Notes: generated by a model from the sequence alone, not told the origin. A stretch of 64,000 nucleotides of DNA from Corynebacterium occultum (GCF_009734425.1 NZ_CP046455.1:1426001-1490000), one strand, 5' to 3'. Counted from the first letter of the stretch, positions 1-13,763 are shown. Program-made: numbers and translations.

Positions 1-72
1 TCGTGGTTTGTTTGTCAGGTTGTCGGGCTTTTCAGTCTGATTGATCGGCGTCCTTCGGGGTGTTGGTTGTCT

Positions 73-5023
<4,951 letters not shown>

Positions 5024-5159
5024 TCTGCTGGCCCTTGGGGTTGGTGGTTGTGCGTAACTTGTAACGAGTGATCTTGAGGGTTGCTTCGCGTCCACTGTGC
5101 AGTGTCTGACACGACACGCACCCCACCGTGGGGTGTGGTTGGTTCGTGTTGTTTGAGTG

Positions 5160-5281
5160 TGTTGGTGGTTTATTGCGGCGGGGTCACGCCCGGTCCCTTT
5201 CCGAACCCGGAAGCTAAGCCCGTTCGCGCTGATGGTACTGCACCTGGGAGGGTGTGGGAGAGTAGGTCGCTGCCAACCTTT
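5160..5281 (+). rRNA. rrf: 5S ribosomal RNA
   Basis: The core CCGAACCCGGAAGCTAAGCC (about 5201-5220) and GATGGTACTGCA followed by GGGAGAGTAGG are diagnostic of bacterial 5S rRNA. It lies about 140 nt downstream of 23S and completes the operon. The terminal helix (GTTGGTGG with CTGCCAAC) fixes the approximate ends. Confidence 0.95.
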
Positions 5282-5291
5282 AACTTCATGT

Positions 5292-5351
5292 GGGGAAGGG
5301 TCTTTCTTTCACGGACAATGTTCGTGACAGACAGGCCCTTCCCCTTTTTTT
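5292..5351 (+). terminator. rRNA operon terminator
   Basis: GGGGAAGGG (5292-5300) pairs with CCCTTCCCC (5336-5344). A further TCACG/CGTGA pair sits inside, and a run of seven T follows at once. It is a strong intrinsic terminator 11 nt after 5S. Confidence 0.9.
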
Positions 5352-5554
5352 ATGCCCCTTTCAGACCGTTAAACCCGGCCATGAGAAAGGGGCTCATAAC
5401 AGCGGGGTGATGCCGCTGGCCCGGCCCCGGATAAACGGCGCCGGCGGCCACTTCCGGGGAATTATCTACCATGCCCTGGAAGTGGGTAGAATTATGGAGA
5501 TATATACAGGTTCATTCCTGCGTCTCCTGTCCCTCATGAGAAAGAGTTAACTGA
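5352..5554 (+). promoter_or_regulatory. Intergenic region with likely promoter of the TPR gene
   Basis: About 200 nt without a gene. A good -10 hexamer TAGAAT lies at 5487-5492 and would give a 5' leader of about 60 nt ahead of the start at 5555. A GAAAGAG ribosome-binding segment lies 5' of the start. No convincing -35 is visible, which is common for corynebacterial sigma-A promoters. Confidence 0.5.
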
Positions 5555-6652
5555 ATGTCTGAAGGCCAATCTCGCGAACACCGATCCGATGACCGTCGGG
5601 GCGATGGCGCTCCTCGGCGCAGTCCCTCCGGTGGATCGAACTACGGCGGGGGTCGCCCTCGCCGCGAGGGTGGCAGTCAGGACCGTCCCCAGGGTCAGCG
5701 TCGTGATGATCGTGGTGGTTATCAGGGGAATCGTGATTCCCGTGATGATCGTCGTGGTGCTCCGCAGGGAGATCGTGCCGGTCGTCCGCACCGCGGTGGC
5801 AGTGATGATCGTCGTGGTGCTCCGCAGGGCAACCGCGGTGGACGTCCCCACCGTGATAATGACCGCCGTGATGATCGTGGCGGTCGTGGCCCCGAGCGTC
5901 AACATGCACAGCGTGGCGGTACGGACCGCGATGAGCGGGATCTGCGTCCGCAGCGCTCCGGTTTCCGCGAGGAACGCCTGAGTAAGCGTATGGCGGAACC
6001 AGATTTGCCCAGTGGCATCGATATCAAGGAACTTGATCCGATGGTGCTGCAGGATCTGCGTGTCCTTTCCCGTGATAACGCGGATGCTGTGGCCAAGCAC
6101 ATGATCATGGCAGCCGTACTGATGGATGATGATCCGCAGCTTGCGCTTCGTCACGCCCGGGCCGCCAAAGACCGTGCTGGCCGCGTGGCTGTCGCCCGTG
6201 AAACCTGTGGCATCGCCGCTTATCACGCCGGGGAATGGAAGGAAGCTCTTTCTGAGCTCCGTGCCGCCCGCCGGATGAGTGGTGGACCCGGTCTTCTGGC
6301 CGTCATGGCCGATTCTGAGCGTGGCCTGGGCCGTCCGGAAAAGGCTCTGGAACTCGGCAATTCCGATGAAGTTGATCAGTTGGATCACGAGTCCAAAGTT
6401 GAGCTGGCGATTGTCATGGCTGGTGCTCGACAGGATCTGGAGCAGTTTGACTCCGCCGTGGTGGTGCTGCAGCGGGAGAATCCGGATGTCAACACCACTG
6501 GTGTGACCGCCCTGCGACTTTCCTACGCTTATGCCAATGCGCTGGTGCTGGCAGGTCGCGGGGAAGAGTCCAAGAAGTGGTTCGAGCATGCCATCGCGAT
6601 TGATGAGTTCGAGCTGACCGACTCCAAGGAGCGCCTGGCAGAGCTGGGTTAG
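5555..6652 (+). CDS. RG-rich N-terminus, TPR-like domain protein
   Basis: 365 aa in two parts. Residues 1 to about 130 are a low-complexity arm rich in Arg, Gly, Asp and Ser with many RGG/DRRG motifs, likely disordered and possibly RNA-binding. From about 145 to the end the sequence is alpha-helical with TPR-like helix pairs (for example AAYHAGEWKEALSELRAARR and AYANALVLAGRGEESKKWFE). A protein in the same place ahead of the HAD phosphatase and tlyA is conserved in actinobacteria (Rv1691 in M. tuberculosis). TPR domains are protein-docking scaffolds; no catalytic motif is present. The location directly after the rRNA operon makes a ribosome-related role attractive, but this is inference. Confidence 0.85.
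   Translation: MSEGQSREHRSDDRRGDGAPRRSPSGGSNYGGGRPRREGGSQDRPQGQRRDDRGGYQGNRDSRDDRRGAPQGDRAGRPHRGGSDDRRGAPQGNRGGRPHRDNDRRDDRGGRGPERQHAQRGGTDRDERDLRPQRSGFREERLSKRMAEPDLPSGIDIKELDPMVLQDLRVLSRDNADAVAKHMIMAAVLMDDDPQLALRHARAAKDRAGRVAVARETCGIAAYHAGEWKEALSELRAARRMSGGPGLLAVMADSERGLGRPEKALELGNSDEVDQLDHESKVELAIVMAGARQDLEQFDSAVVVLQRENPDVNTTGVTALRLSYAYANALVLAGRGEESKKWFEHAIAIDEFELTDSKERLAELG
5741..5860 (+). repeat. Two tandem 60-nt units inside the RG-rich arm
   Basis: Units 5741-5800 and 5801-5860 both contain GTGATGATCGTCGTGGTGCT followed by CCGCAGGG in the same phase. They encode a 20-residue unit beginning DDRRGAPQG and ending around GRPHR. The repeat is in frame, so copy number can change without breaking the gene. 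Confidence 0.8.
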
Positions 6653-6679
6653 TCCGAGCGGTGAACTAGGATTGTGCCC

Positions 6680-7663
6680 ATGAGTCTGTTGAGTGAGTAC
6701 GACGCGCTATTACTTGACCTGGACGGAACTGTCTGGGAAGGAGGCCGGGCCATCTCGGGGGCGGTGGAAACCATCAACGGCTCACCCGTTCCCGGTATCT
6801 ACGTGACCAATAACGCCTCCCGGGCACCTGAGGTGGTCGCCGAGAAACTCCGGGCAATCGGCCTGGATTCGGTGCGGACCACCGATGTGCTCACTTCGGC
6901 GCAGGCTGCCATTGAGCTTGCCTCGCAGCATCTGCAGCCGGGGGATAAGGTGCTCATCCTGGGCACTGATTCTTTCCGTGCGCTGGCAACTGCCGCGGGC
7001 TACCGTGTGGTGGACTCTGCCGACGATCAGCCGGTGGCTGTGCTGCATGGCCACAACCCTGAAACGAATTGGGCCCAGCTTTCCGAGGGTGCGCTGGCCA
7101 TCCATGCCGGGGCCCGCTATTTCGCCTCCAATCTCGATTCCTCCCTGCCTACCGAGCGGGGTCTGATGGTGGGAAATGGTTCCATGGTGGCCGCGCTGGT
7201 CAGTGCCACCGGTGTCACTCCGGAATCCGCGGGAAAACCCGGGCCGGCGATGTTCCGGTCTGCGGCCCGACACCTGGGAGTCAGTCGTCCCCTGGCGGTC
7301 GGGGATCGCCTCAACACCGATATCGAGGGTGGTAATGCCGCCGGAATGGATACTTTCCAGGTGCTCACAGGTGTCAGTGGACCCAAGGAGCTGCTTCGTG
7401 CCCCGGCACATCAGCGACCGACTTTCATCGCCGCTTCCCTGAGAGATCTGCATTGCGAGGCCGATGAACTGCGTCCCGGTGCCCAGGGTGGTTTTCATGC
7501 CCGCGTGGAGGGTGCTGAGTTGGTGCTCTCCGGTGGGGCGGACAGCCGCGATCCGGTGGAAGGATTGCGCACAGCTTTGTCGGTGGCCTGGGAACATGAG
7601 GGTTTCGCAACTTTCCGTGGGGAGGGTGAGTCGGCTGAGAAGGTCGTCTCCACCTGGTGGTGA
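6680..7663 (+). CDS. HAD-superfamily (NagD-like, class IIA) phosphatase
   Basis: 327 aa from the ATG. The HAD motif I nucleophile segment LLLDLDGTVW is at the N-terminus, motif II is VTNNAS, and the lysine/motif IV region is GKPGPAMF followed by GDRLNTDIEGG. This is the order of the NagD/4-nitrophenylphosphatase type with a C2 cap, so it should dephosphorylate a small phosphometabolite in the cytoplasm; the substrate is unknown. The C-terminal 70 residues beyond the HAD core are less conserved. I choose ATG at 6680 over GTG at 6674 because a TAGGAT box ends 7 nt before it, suggesting a leaderless transcript. It is the equivalent of Rv1692 by context. Confidence 0.88.
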   Translation: MSLLSEYDALLLDLDGTVWEGGRAISGAVETINGSPVPGIYVTNNASRAPEVVAEKLRAIGLDSVRTTDVLTSAQAAIELASQHLQPGDKVLILGTDSFRALATAAGYRVVDSADDQPVAVLHGHNPETNWAQLSEGALAIHAGARYFASNLDSSLPTERGLMVGNGSMVAALVSATGVTPESAGKPGPAMFRSAARHLGVSRPLAVGDRLNTDIEGGNAAGMDTFQVLTGVSGPKELLRAPAHQRPTFIAASLRDLHCEADELRPGAQGGFHARVEGAELVLSGGADSRDPVEGLRTALSVAWEHEGFATFRGEGESAEKVVSTWW

Positions 7664-7699
7664 AACCCCGCCGCATGTTCAGCGAACCCTCGGCGGATC

Positions 7700-7795
7700 T
7701 TGCTTGAAGAAGTTGAGCAGCTCCGTCGTATTCATGAAGTATTCAATGATGCCCTGCAGGAAAGGCTAGGTAAATACCCAGATGGTGGCACGTAG
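7700..7795 (+). CDS. 31-residue protein overlapping the tlyA start
   Basis: A short frame from TTG (7700) to TAG (7793-7795), overlapping tlyA by 14 nt. The product reads MLEEVEQLRRIHEVFNDALQ and then ERLGKYPDGGT: an amphipathic helix with a short tail. M. tuberculosis has a small conserved protein (Rv1693) in exactly this place between the phosphatase and tlyA, which supports a real gene, but I cannot align the two here. GGCGGA just upstream could act as ribosome-binding site. Its overlap suggests translational coupling to tlyA. Confidence 0.5.
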   Translation: MLEEVEQLRRIHEVFNDALQERLGKYPDGGT

Positions 7796-8603
7796 GCGTT
7801 TGGACGCCGAACTGGTCCGCAGAAAGATCGCCCGCTCTCGGGAACAGGCCGTGGAGATGATCAAGGATGGTCGGGTCTACGTCAATGGTATGAAGGCGGC
7901 CAAACCTGCGAGCATCGTCGAGCCCGAGGCGTCGATACGCGTGGAGAAGTCCGCGGATGATGACTGGGCTTCCCGAGGTGCCCACAAACTACTCGGTGCC
8001 CTGAACGCTTTCGAGCCCCTCGGATTGCAGGTCGCTGGCCGCAAGGCGCTGGATGCTGGTGCTTCCACCGGTGGGTTCACCGATGTGCTGTTGCGTCACG
8101 ACGCCCGTGAGGTGCTCGCCGTCGATGTCGGTTATGGTCTGCTCATCTGGCGCCTGCAGAATGATGATCGGGTGAAGGTGATGGACCGTACCAATATCCG
8201 CAACCTCACCCCGGAGATGACTGAGGGCCCTTGCGACCTGATGGTCGGTGATCTCTCCTTCATTTCCCTGAAGCTGACCCTGCCGGCGATCGCTGCCTGC
8301 ATGAAGCAGGGCGCTGATCTGCTTCCCATGGTCAAGCCGCAATTTGAAGTGGGTAAGGAACGGCTCGGCTCCGGCGGAGTGGTGCGCAGTCCCGAATTAA
8401 GGACTGAAGTCACCTGCGATATTGCCGAATTTGCCCTCACTCTGGGGCTGAGTCTCAAGGCAGTCGTGGCTTCCCCGCTTCCCGGACCCAGCGGCAACGT
8501 AGAATACTTCTTATGGCTGGTCAAGGATGACGGGGCCAGTGCTCCGGACCCGGAGCAGCTCCACGAGATGATCTCGACGGCAGTAAAAGAGGGACCACAG
8601 TGA
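7782..8603 (+). CDS. tlyA: TlyA-type 2'-O-methyltransferase (S4 + RrmJ fold)
   Basis: 273 aa. The N-terminal S4 RNA-binding domain (about residues 3-62, RRRLDAELVRRKIARSREQA) is followed by an FtsJ/RrmJ methyltransferase domain with SAM motif ALDAGASTGGFTD and MVGDLSFISL. In mycobacteria TlyA methylates 16S C1409 and 23S C1920, which creates the binding site for capreomycin. Length is typical. The gene overlaps the small upstream frame and ends inside the GTG of the NAD kinase gene, so it sits in a translationally coupled operon. The location next to an rRNA operon is a coincidence of synteny rather than evidence of function. Confidence 0.93.
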   Translation: MVARRRLDAELVRRKIARSREQAVEMIKDGRVYVNGMKAAKPASIVEPEASIRVEKSADDDWASRGAHKLLGALNAFEPLGLQVAGRKALDAGASTGGFTDVLLRHDAREVLAVDVGYGLLIWRLQNDDRVKVMDRTNIRNLTPEMTEGPCDLMVGDLSFISLKLTLPAIAACMKQGADLLPMVKPQFEVGKERLGSGGVVRSPELRTEVTCDIAEFALTLGLSLKAVVASPLPGPSGNVEYFLWLVKDDGASAPDPEQLHEMISTAVKEGPQ

Positions 8604-9538
8604 CTGAGATGAGCGAAAAAGCGCGCGAGATCCTGCTCGTGCCGCACACCGGCCGGAGCAGCAATATCGAGTCCGCGGCCCGGGCTGCGGAACTCATGGT
8701 TGATTCCGGAATCAACGTGCGTGCCCTGATGCCCGCCGATGAAGTACCGGTGTCGGCTAATCCCGTTCTTGCCAGGCTTGACCGCTACCAGCATTCCCGG
8801 GAGGCCGCGGAGGGCGTGGAGCTGGTGCTTGTGCTGGGTGGTGACGGCACTTTCCTGCGCGCCGCTGACCTGGCACGCTCCGTGGATGTGCCGGTGCTCG
8901 GCATCAATCTCGGCCATGTCGGCTTCCTCGCCGAATGGGAGGCCGAGTCACTGGATGAGGCCATCCAGCGGGTGATCGACCGTGACTATCGGGTCGAGGA
9001 TCGGATGACCATTGATGTCACCGTCCGCGACCAGGGACATGAGGTCATCGGACGAGGATGGGCGCTTAATGAGGTCAGTGTGGAGAACCTCAATCGCCGG
9101 GGCGTACTCGATGCGATATTGGAGGTTGATTCCCGCCCGGTCAGCTCCTTCGGTTGCGACGGGGTACTGATCTCAACCCCCACCGGTTCCACCGCCTACG
9201 CTTTCTCCGCCGGCGGTCCCGTGCTCTGGCCCGAACTCGATGCCATCCTGGTGGTGCCGAATAACGCGCACGCCTTGTTCACCAAACCCCTGGTGGTCAG
9301 CCCCCATTCCACCGTGGCTGTGGAGTCCAACCCGGATGCTTATCCGGCGATGGCGGTGATGGATGGTTTCAGGCCGATTCCGATGCCCCCGGGATCCCGG
9401 GTTGAGGTGGTTCGCGGCCACCGTCCGGTGCGGTGGGTACGCCTGGACGATTCCACTTTCACTGACCGCCTGGTCACCAAGTTCCGCCTCCCGGTGGAGG
9501 GCTGGCGGGGCCCCGCGGAAGAAGAGAATACGCGGTAG
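8600..9538 (+). CDS. nadK: NAD kinase
   Basis: 312 aa. It phosphorylates NAD to NADP, using ATP or polyphosphate, in the cytoplasm. The catalytic GGDGTFL motif is at about residues 80-86, NEV and the glycine-rich TPTGSTAYAFSAGGP segment follow. Length is usual for actinobacterial PpnK. The GTG start overlaps the tlyA stop (GTGA); an ATG nine nt further in (8609) is the alternative. In M. tuberculosis and C. glutamicum it is likewise followed by recN, but here an SDR gene on the other strand is inserted. Confidence 0.95.
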   Translation: MTEMSEKAREILLVPHTGRSSNIESAARAAELMVDSGINVRALMPADEVPVSANPVLARLDRYQHSREAAEGVELVLVLGGDGTFLRAADLARSVDVPVLGINLGHVGFLAEWEAESLDEAIQRVIDRDYRVEDRMTIDVTVRDQGHEVIGRGWALNEVSVENLNRRGVLDAILEVDSRPVSSFGCDGVLISTPTGSTAYAFSAGGPVLWPELDAILVVPNNAHALFTKPLVVSPHSTVAVESNPDAYPAMAVMDGFRPIPMPPGSRVEVVRGHRPVRWVRLDDSTFTDRLVTKFRLPVEGWRGPAEEENTR

Positions 9539-9562
9539 GGCCCCAGCCAGGGCGGGGCTGAC

Positions 9563-10441
9563 TCAGGGGGTGGGGCTGCCCCCGGTGGCCCCGAGGGTTT
9601 CCCCGGAAACATAACTTGCTTCATCCGAGGCCAGAAAAACATAGGCACCGGCCAATTCCACAGGATGCCCGGCTCTGCCCAATGGGGCCTGCTGTCCGAA
9701 GCCGGCGACTTTTTCCTGGGGTTGGCCGTGGCTGGGCTGCAGCGGGGTCCAGATGGGGCCGGGGGCCACGGAGTTGACTCGGATTCCTTTGGGCGTCAAT
9801 TCGGCGGCCAGCCCCTTGGAGAGGTTGTTCATGGCTGCCTTGGTCATCGCATAATCCAGCAGCGTGGGGGAGGGCTCGTAGGCTTGGATGGATGAGGTGA
9901 AGATGATGGAGGCACCGGGCTTGAGATGCGCCAGGGCTGCCTTGGTCACCCGGAAACTGCCGTGGAGGTTGGTTCTCATCGTGAGGTCGAATTGCTCATC
10001 GGAGATCTCAGTCAGTCCCTCTGCCCAGATCTGGCGGGAAGCATTATTGACCAGGATATCCAGCCCGCCGAGGGCTGCCACTGATTTTTCCACCAGTTCA
10101 CGACAATAATCTGCGTCCTTCAGATCACCCGGATAGGCGAAGGCGGTGCGCCCAGCTTCCTCGATGGCTGCGATCACCCGATCTGCATCGGGTTGTTCCT
10201 CGGGAAGATAGGAAATGGCCACATCGGCGCCTTCCCGGGCGTAGGCGATGGCGACTGCGGCACCGATTCCGGAGTCTCCACCGGTGATGAGAGCCTTCCG
10301 GCCAGCAAGTCGGTTATGGCCCTGGTAGCTGTCCAGCCCGATATCGGCCAGTGGTTCCAGCTTGATGTCCAGCCCAGGTTCGGCCTGAATCTGTTGTGGG
10401 GGATCCACCTTGGGAAAGATTGTGCGGGGATCGTTGACCAT
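9563..10441 (-). CDS. Short-chain dehydrogenase/reductase (YghA/GSP39-like)
   Basis: 292 aa. The NAD(P)-binding motif TGGDSGIG, the NNAS motif and the catalytic Ser...YxxxK (YAMTK) are all present, so the enzyme should be active. The 40-residue N-terminal extension with PPQQ...PG and the C-terminal GGSPTP match the general-stress SDR group (Bacillus YhdF/GSP39, E. coli YghA), whose substrates are not settled. RBS GAGGTGA lies 4-5 nt before the ATG. It is convergent with nadK (24 nt apart) and divergent from recN, interrupting a block that is contiguous in relatives, so it is probably an insertion into the backbone. Confidence 0.9.
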   Translation of the reverse strand: MVNDPRTIFPKVDPPQQIQAEPGLDIKLEPLADIGLDSYQGHNRLAGRKALITGGDSGIGAAVAIAYAREGADVAISYLPEEQPDADRVIAAIEEAGRTAFAYPGDLKDADYCRELVEKSVAALGGLDILVNNASRQIWAEGLTEISDEQFDLTMRTNLHGSFRVTKAALAHLKPGASIIFTSSIQAYEPSPTLLDYAMTKAAMNNLSKGLAAELTPKGIRVNSVAPGPIWTPLQPSHGQPQEKVAGFGQQAPLGRAGHPVELAGAYVFLASDEASYVSGETLGATGGSPTP

Positions 10442-10705
10442 GAAATCACCTCAGGAGGTTGGTTGATGGTTTGCCCTTCAGTCTTGCAGAAGTCCAGCAT
10501 CCTGGCCACCCCTCAGGGGTCGCGTATCCCACACAGTTTTCCACCCCGGCGAATCTCGTCTCCGGAATTTTTTCATCCTCTTTCAGAGCTTCGAATGGCC
10601 ATTCGGCCAGCGCCTTTCCGGGGTCCGGAAATTTCCCGGTTAATTTTCCGGAAAATCTAGCACGCCTGTTCGGACTGTTCGATAAAGCTGCGTTAGACTG
10701 ACGTC
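10442..10705. promoter_or_regulatory. Divergent SDR/recN intergenic region with recN promoter and palindromes
   Basis: For recN, TAGACT (10694-10699) ends 6 nt before the ATG, so the transcript is probably leaderless. Upstream lie two direct copies of TGTTCG (10667 and 10676); the second is the right half of the actinobacterial LexA box (TGTTCGA), but the left half is absent. A perfect 14-bp palindrome ATTTTCCGGAAAAT occupies 10643-10656, and several more TCCGGA-type elements lie at 10557-10640. The regulator is unknown. Confidence 0.5.
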
Positions 10706-12451
10706 ATGCTTGCAGACATCGCCATCGAGAATCTCGGAATCATCCCGAAGGCCTCCGCCCAGTTGAGTCCCGGCCTGACCGTGCTCACGGGTGAGACTGG
10801 TGCCGGTAAGACCATGGTTGTCACTGGCCTTCGCCTCCTCTGTGGTGGGCGGGCAGACGCCTCGCGTGTTCGAACGGGATCTGGCCAAGCTGTGGTGGAG
10901 GGAACTTTCACCACTGAGGGTTTGCCCGCTGAGCTGGTCGAACGGGTGCGCGAATCAGTGGAGTGTGCCGGGGGAGCTGCTGATGAGAACGGTGAGTTCC
11001 TTGCCAACCGCGTGGTCAATGCTACCGGTCGTTCCCGCGCACATCTGGGTGGGCGCTCGGTGCCCGCCGCCATTCTGCAGGAGTTTGCCTCTGAGCTGCT
11101 GACCATCCACGGTCAGAATGATCAGCTGCGATTGCTTTCCCCGGAGAAGCAGCTGGAGGCCCTGGACCGTTTCGATCCGACCCTGGGGCCGCTGGGTGAT
11201 GACTACCGCAGGAAGTTCCGTTCCTGGCGTGAGCTGGCCCGGGATCTGCAAAAACGCAGCGAATCCCGACGTGAGCTGGCCCAGGAGGTTGATCGGCTGC
11301 AGTTTGCCATCAATGAGATTGATGAGGTCGACCCGGAACCGGGGGAGGATCGTGAGCTGGTGGATATGATCCGTCGCCTCCAGGATGTGGACACCCTCCG
11401 CGAGGATGCGGTGGTTGCTCTTTCCGCCATCGATGGTCCCGAGGCATTGGGAAACTACGGTGGGGATGAGTCGGAGGCTGCGGCGAGCCTGCTGGGTCGG
11501 GCGGAGTCCGCGCTCAGCGGCAGTGAGGACCCCAGGCTCAAGGAGCTGGGTTCCAAACTTGCGGAGGTGACTGGGTTGTTGGCTGAGGTTTCCGGTGAGC
11601 TCGGCAGCTTCCTCTCTGCGCTGCCCACCGACCCGGAGCAGCTGGAGCAGTCCCTGCAACGGCAGCAGGAGCTCAAGCGGCTGACCCGTAAATATGCCCC
11701 TGAGATCGATGGGGTGCTGGCCTGGCGGCAGAAAGCCGAACTACGCCTGGGCAAGATTGATATCTCATCCGAGGCGATTGAGGAACTGAAGAAACAGGTG
11801 GAATCGGCCCGGAAAACGATGATGACCGCGGCCCGGAAGCTGCGCAGGGCCCGGTTGAAGGCGGCTGGGGTCCTGGGTGCCCAGGTTACCGAGGAGCTCC
11901 ATGGTCTGGCGATGCCCAAGACCCGGCTGGAGGTGGCGGTCCGTGAGGTCGCTCCCGGCCGGGATGGTATCGATGAGGTGGAACTGTTGTTGGCCGCCAA
12001 TGCCAAGGCGGAACCGCGGCCGCTGGCGTCTTCGGCATCCGGTGGTGAACTTTCCCGGGTGATGCTCGCCCTCGAGGTGATCCTGGCCAGTGGTTCCAGC
12101 GGTGCCACCCTGGTTTTCGATGAAGTGGATGCTGGCGTGGGTGGCCGCGCCGCGGTGGAGATCGGCCGTCGCCTGGCCCGGTTGGCGGTGGGAAACCAGG
12201 TCATCGTAGTCACCCACCTTCCGCAGGTTGCCGCATATGCGGACACCCACCTGCATGTGGCCAAGAATGTCGGCGATCTTGCGGTGACCTCCGGGGTGGA
12301 GACGCTCACTGAGGAACGTCGGGTGGCGGAGCTGGCACGTATGCTCGCCGGTCTGGATGACACGGACACTGGCCGGGCCCATGCTGCGGAGCTGCTGTCC
12401 CGCGCCCAGCGGGAATGTGCTGAATTCGCACAGACCCGGCAGGCCGCCTGA
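10706..12451 (+). CDS. recN: DNA repair protein RecN
   Basis: 581 aa SMC-like ATPase for double-strand break repair. The N-terminal ATP-binding half has Walker A GETGAGKT at about residues 29-36. A coiled-coil middle region (about 160-400, rich in Glu, Lys, Leu, Arg) follows. The C-terminal half has the ABC signature SASGGELSRVMLALE (about 443-457), Walker B LVFDEVDAGVGG (about 469-480) and the THLPQVAAYA H-loop segment. Length and order are normal. It starts at the ATG just below a TAGACT box. In many bacteria recN is under SOS control; only a half LexA site is visible here. Confidence 0.95.
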   Translation: MLADIAIENLGIIPKASAQLSPGLTVLTGETGAGKTMVVTGLRLLCGGRADASRVRTGSGQAVVEGTFTTEGLPAELVERVRESVECAGGAADENGEFLANRVVNATGRSRAHLGGRSVPAAILQEFASELLTIHGQNDQLRLLSPEKQLEALDRFDPTLGPLGDDYRRKFRSWRELARDLQKRSESRRELAQEVDRLQFAINEIDEVDPEPGEDRELVDMIRRLQDVDTLREDAVVALSAIDGPEALGNYGGDESEAAASLLGRAESALSGSEDPRLKELGSKLAEVTGLLAEVSGELGSFLSALPTDPEQLEQSLQRQQELKRLTRKYAPEIDGVLAWRQKAELRLGKIDISSEAIEELKKQVESARKTMMTAARKLRRARLKAAGVLGAQVTEELHGLAMPKTRLEVAVREVAPGRDGIDEVELLLAANAKAEPRPLASSASGGELSRVMLALEVILASGSSGATLVFDEVDAGVGGRAAVEIGRRLARLAVGNQVIVVTHLPQVAAYADTHLHVAKNVGDLAVTSGVETLTEERRVAELARMLAGLDDTDTGRAHAAELLSRAQRECAEFAQTRQAA

Positions 12452-12562
12452 GGGGGGGCTTGGGTAGGCGCGGGGTGAACTGGAGGTGAAACCTCAGCTG
12501 GTGGGCCGGAAATTAGGGCGCGCCTCCACCATTCCCTGAAGCTTTGCAGGACAATATCGCCC

Positions 12563-13744
12563 ATGAGCCTGTTCTCCCGCAACGTCGAAGCCCCCGGTCT
12601 CCAGGGGACCCTGCGTGACTGCATCTCTGAAAAGGGAATGAAACGCCTGCGTGCCGGTGATATTGCGGTGGTCAACGCCGCTGATATCACGCGCCAGTTC
12701 GCCCAGAAACTCATCGAGGCCAAACCAGCTGCGGTGGTTAACCTGGCCCGCTTCACCACTGGGGCGGTGCCCAACTTCGGTCCCCTGATGCTGCTGGATG
12801 CCGATATCTACCTGGTGGAGGGGGTCGGTGATGAACTCAAGCTGGGGCTGCGGGACGGAAAGAAGGGCCGGATCGACGAAGAGGGCACCATCTTCCAGGC
12901 CGAGAAGGCCATCGGCTCCGGCCATGTCCTGGAACGGGCACCCGCGGAGGCTCGTTTCGGTGAGGCCCAGCAGGGACTGGTTGATCATATGGAGGCCTAC
13001 TTCGGCAACACCATCCAGTTCATCCACTCCGAGGCGCCGCTGTTGATTGACGGTCTCGGCATCCCGGAGACCGGCGCGCAGATCGCCGGCCGGAAGGTGC
13101 TGGTGGCTTCCCCGGGAAATAACCACCGCAACCAGATCAAGCTGCTGCGTAACTTCATCCGTGAGTATGAGCCGGTGATCATCGGTGTGGATGAGGCGGC
13201 TGACACCCTCGTGGAGCTGGGGCATACCCCGGATCTGATCGTCGGTAACCCGAAATCCATTGCCGCGGATACCTTGCGCAGCGGTGCCCGGGTGATCCTC
13301 CCCGCGGAGCCGGATGGCCATGCTGCCGGTCTGGAACGGATCCAGGACCTGGGGATCGGTGCCATGACCTTCCCGGCAGCCACGGAGTCAGCCACTGATC
13401 TGGCACTGCTGCTGGCGGATTATCATGAGGCGGAAATGATCATCAATGCAGGTCCGGTGCTGGATTTGGATGCGATGTTCGCCGATGCCCCGCAGGCTAA
13501 TCCGGCGGCACTGCTGACGCGTGCGAAGCTGGGCAAGAAGCTGGTGGATGCCAATGTGATCGCCAATCTTTATACGGTGCGTAGTGGTGCCGGTCTGGCC
13601 TGGCTGTGGGCGCTGCTCGGTATCCTGGTGGCCCTGGCGGTGATCGTGTTGATCGTGGGCACTGGTGGAGACGGCAGCTTTGTGGACAATCTGATCGAGA
13701 CCTGGAACAACATCGCCCTGAAGTTCCAGGGCTGGTTCAACTGA
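12563..13744 (+). CDS. steA: SteA, cell-division/cell-wall regulator
   Basis: 393 aa. The soluble N-terminal part has the fold of the Rv1697/Cg1603 family (thiamin pyrophosphokinase-like segments such as PDLIVGNPKS); one transmembrane helix is at about residues 344-368 (AWLWALLGILVALAVIVLIV) with a short outer tail. In C. glutamicum SteA forms a complex with SteB that localises to the septum and regulates the RipA peptidoglycan hydrolase. Here steB follows after 19 nt, the same arrangement. CAATAT at 12552-12557 five nt before the ATG suggests a leaderless start. Confidence 0.9.
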   Translation: MSLFSRNVEAPGLQGTLRDCISEKGMKRLRAGDIAVVNAADITRQFAQKLIEAKPAAVVNLARFTTGAVPNFGPLMLLDADIYLVEGVGDELKLGLRDGKKGRIDEEGTIFQAEKAIGSGHVLERAPAEARFGEAQQGLVDHMEAYFGNTIQFIHSEAPLLIDGLGIPETGAQIAGRKVLVASPGNNHRNQIKLLRNFIREYEPVIIGVDEAADTLVELGHTPDLIVGNPKSIAADTLRSGARVILPAEPDGHAAGLERIQDLGIGAMTFPAATESATDLALLLADYHEAEMIINAGPVLDLDAMFADAPQANPAALLTRAKLGKKLVDANVIANLYTVRSGAGLAWLWALLGILVALAVIVLIVGTGGDGSFVDNLIETWNNIALKFQGWFN

Positions 13745-13763
13745 TTCGGGCCGGGAGGTAGAG

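Noticed and set aside
10667..10682. LexA (SOS) box upstream of recN
   Set aside because: The right half TGTTCGA is present but the left half reads TGTTCGG instead of TCGAACA, so it is a direct repeat and not the SOS palindrome.
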